Shown: piece by piece, positions 62,429-64,000 of the stretch | Layout: the number at the start of each line of letters is the position of its first letter | Numbering within the stretch: the first letter of the stretch is position 1 | Origin: Halisarca cf. caerulea | Lineage: Eukaryota; Porifera; Demospongiae; Chondrillida; Halisarcidae | Direction: 5' to 3' | DNA length: 64,000 nt | Assembly (NCBI GenBank): GCA_963170055.1 | Contig: CAUJGJ010000085.1 | Span: 2,711,201 to 2,775,200, forward strand | The notes under the pieces: generated by a model | Seen by the model: the letters and a program-made list of their open reading frames with translations, nothing else | Told to the model about the DNA's origin: nothing | Databases searched by the model: none | Made by a program: the position numbers and the translations under genes

Positions 62429-64000
62429 GTACACAAGCATGAAAATAATGTGTTCAGTTACACATACATACGTACGTACATACCTGATTGTAGAATCCAT
62501 ATGTGATGGCATTGGCCTGTGTACCATGCTGCTGTAGCTCAGTCATCACCTGACAAGACGAGGGAGGGGGGGGGGGAGTGAAAATCACAACGGGTGAAAA
62601 CAGTGGTGTGTAGATAAGGCTACTCACTGAACCTATGGATGCTCTGCAAATTGCATTCAGTACACTTTGCACAGAACAGACACCACACACACTATACACT
62701 AACCCCTTTACATTACACATAATATGCACATACATACATAGCACCAATACACGCACTACTCTTTGCAGTGTATGTATGTATTGTAACATTTTGTGTCCAT
62801 GCAGCCCACCTTCACAGCCATGGCAGGCTTTCCACTCTTTGTGTACTGATCCATGAGCACTCTATAGGAGACCTGGTCGATGCTGGGGAGGTCCGGACAT
62901 ATCCCCTTTAGCCTGTGCAGCAGCTGGATGAGTGGACAAGTGTAGAATGTACAGTGATGAAGTGTATGTATGTATGACATGTAGTCAGACCATTACATGT
63001 AACATAGTCAGACCTGCACACATGTAGTCAGATCTGTACATGTAGTCACAGTCAGATCTGCACACATGTAGCCAGATCTGTACACATACAATCAGATCTG
63101 TACACATGTAGTCAGATCTGTACACATACAGACACAGTCAGATCTGCACACATACAGACACAGTTAGATCTGCACACATACAGACACAGTCAGATCTGCA
63201 CACTTTCAGACACAGTCAGATCTGCACACATACAGACACAGTCAGATCTGCACACATACAGACACAGTCAGATCTGTACACATACAGACACAGTCAGATC
63301 TGCACACATACAGACACAGTCAGATCTGCACACATGTAGACACAGTCAGATCTGCACACATGTAGACACAGTCAGATCTGCACACATGTAGACACAGTCA
63401 GATCTGCACACATACAGACACAGTCAGATCTGCACACATGTAGACACAGTCAGATCTGCACACATGTAGACACAGTCAGATCTGCACACATGTAGACACA
63501 GTCAGATCTGCACACATACAGACACAGTCAGATCTGCACACATACAGACACAGTCAGATCTGCACACATACAGACACAGTCAGGTCTGCACACATACAGA
63601 CACAGCCAGATCTGCACACATACAGACACAGTCAGATCTGCACACATACAGACACAGTCAGATCTGCACACATACAGACACAGCCAGATCTGCACACATA
63701 CAGACAGTCAGATCTGCACAGACCTGATAGGCAGCATCCAGGACGGCTCTCTTGTTCCAATGTCGCTCCAACAAAGTTGGCAGATGAAGGAACCACACAA
63801 TGTACACTTGAGACAGCAAAGAACTACACAGCAGTGAAGGCAGATTTAGAATGAATGCTTGCAATTACAATTTGACACAGCAGAACCTTGTTAAGAACAC
63901 TCTTCTGTTTAGTACAAACAGTGAAACTACGTACGTGGGACGTATGATCTGAGATTTACTTGGATTTGTTACAGTCTTGTACATGCTGTTATTGTATTCA
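55680..64000 (-). CDS. DENND4: DENN domain-containing protein 4 orthologue, C-terminal part
   Basis: DENND4 proteins (Crag in Drosophila) are Rab10-type guanine-nucleotide exchange factors in membrane traffic. Nine minus-strand exons are supported: about 63724-63823 (upper end uncertain), 62810-62923, 62484-62549, 61096-61655, 58660-58720, 57687-58031, 57389-57572, 56218-56373, 55680-55882 (stop at 55680). Phases agree at every junction checked. The PPR-like part is visible in VSYRVLMDQYTKSGKPAMAV and MTELQQHGTQANAITYGFYN. Next comes a Zn-ribbon split over two exons (CSLCPSC...YDEDTM, then CPYC). The conserved YLSPIVLRKELE...FWNMLWYF and the C-terminal domain to SVECRRLFW follow. The N-terminal DENN module lies beyond the right edge. 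It is probably the single DENND4 of this animal, so I give no A/B/C letter. Confidence 0.87.
55968..56205. repeat. (CA)n blocks within a ~58-bp repeat
   Basis: Four copies of ATGCTCACCCATCTGAAATA or close variants separated by CA runs, in the last DENND4 intron. Compound microsatellite/minisatellite. Confidence 0.9.
56441..56502. repeat. (GT)n microsatellite in DENND4 intron
   Basis: GT run about 70 bp upstream, in gene orientation, of the exon at 56218-56373. Confidence 0.9.
56503..57388. other. DENND4 intron, non-coding
   Basis: No gene. It holds an inverted repeat of AATTCCTGACTA around 56805-56840 and, at 57113-57310, a MITE-like segment. Confidence 0.5.
57113..57310. mobile_element. 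MITE-like element with internal 17-bp repeats
   Basis: The left end TAGAACTTGGATAGTAAGTA and the right end (inverse of TACTTACTAACAGAGTGTGA) are imperfect inverted repeats. Just inside the right end, about four tandem copies of AGGAGTACTTACTAACC occur (57239-57297). The boundaries are approximate. Confidence 0.5.
58070..58216. repeat. 27-bp minisatellite, about five copies
   Basis: Tandem units containing TATGCTATATGCAGCTGTAC, just upstream (gene orientation) of the DENND4 exon ending at 58031. Confidence 0.92.
58945..60715. repeat. 17-bp minisatellite, about 1.8 kb, in DENND4 intron
   Basis: About 100 tandem copies of the 17-bp unit TGGTACATGGACACTAC with AC/GC and ATGA/ATGG variants. A variant segment TGTTATACGAACACTGC followed by GGTACGTGG recurs near 59161, 59338, 59515, 59641, 59818, 60131, 60308 and 60553, often spaced 177 bp, showing higher-order structure. 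As 17 is not a multiple of three, a stop-free unit stays open in all frames of one strand. This gives apparent frames of up to 526 codons (motif YMDTTGTWTLLVHGH). These are antisense to, and inside, the DENND4 intron between 58720 and 61096. Confidence 0.93.
61695..61815. repeat. 13-bp minisatellite, about nine copies
   Basis: Perfect tandem copies of GAGAATAGTATTG in the DENND4 intron next to the exon ending at 61655. Confidence 0.93.
61844..62059. mobile_element. TA-flanked MITE (CCGTATGGGTGC ends)
   Basis: A 216-bp element with terminal inverted repeats of about 28 bp: CCGTATGGGTGCTAATTTTC at the left matches the inverse of GAAAATTAGCACCTATATGG at the right. TA lies immediately outside both ends (61842-61843, 62060-62061). 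It is in a DENND4 intron and resembles a Tc1/mariner-type MITE. Confidence 0.8.
62217..62426. repeat. (CA)n microsatellite in three blocks
   Basis: Three long CA tracts separated by CAGTGTACA-type interruptions, in a DENND4 intron. Confidence 0.93.
63000..63720. repeat. 26-bp minisatellite in DENND4 intron
   Basis: About 27 tandem copies of a 26-bp unit containing CAGTCAGATCTGCACACATA, alternating ACATACAGACA and ACATGTAGACA subtypes. It ends within a few bases of the donor of the DENND4 exon at 63724, so the donor GTCTGTGC is part of the repeat. Confidence 0.93.

Overview
This window is nuclear DNA of an animal-type eukaryote. The genes are intron-rich with GT/AG junctions, there is a 5S rRNA tandem array, and introns are packed with GT/CA microsatellites, minisatellites and small foldback transposons. 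Gene content is that of an early-branching or marine invertebrate: a ciliary coiled-coil protein, a single DENND4-type gene and an eEF2 gene whose first coding exon is only the start codon. A sponge would fit, but that is a low-confidence guess.

Layout. 1-27258: a head-to-tail array of 5S rRNA genes, all on the + strand, with a unit near 183 bp (120 bp gene, about 63 bp spacer). I count 142 gene-length copies, 13 5'-truncated 78-bp copies, and one partial copy at the array edge. The array continues past the left edge of the window. 27259-28371: an older foldback element disrupted by a second transposon. 28372-40686 (+): 22 phase-consistent exons encoding the C-terminal ~785 residues of a CCDC146 orthologue; its N-terminal exons are not between the array and the first exon. 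40985-44396 (-): a complete seven-exon UBL7 orthologue. 44397-46861: intergenic DNA with an AT microsatellite and two small inverted-repeat elements. 46862-54277 (-): a complete 12-exon EEF2 gene (837 aa). 54435-55229 (+): an intronless RCE1 CAAX protease gene, head-to-head with EEF2 across about 157 bp containing two CACGTG boxes. 55680-64000 (-): the C-terminal half of a DENND4 gene running off the right edge, with a 1.8-kb 17-bp minisatellite in one intron.

The genes do not form a pathway. They are a housekeeping translation gene, a prenylation protease, a Rab GEF, a ubiquitin-like shuttle-type protein and a centriole/cilium protein. Exon coordinates were set by hand from splice consensus, reading phase and family similarity. 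Most long open frames in the rest of the window are simple-sequence artefacts (HTHT/VCVC) or minisatellite translations.
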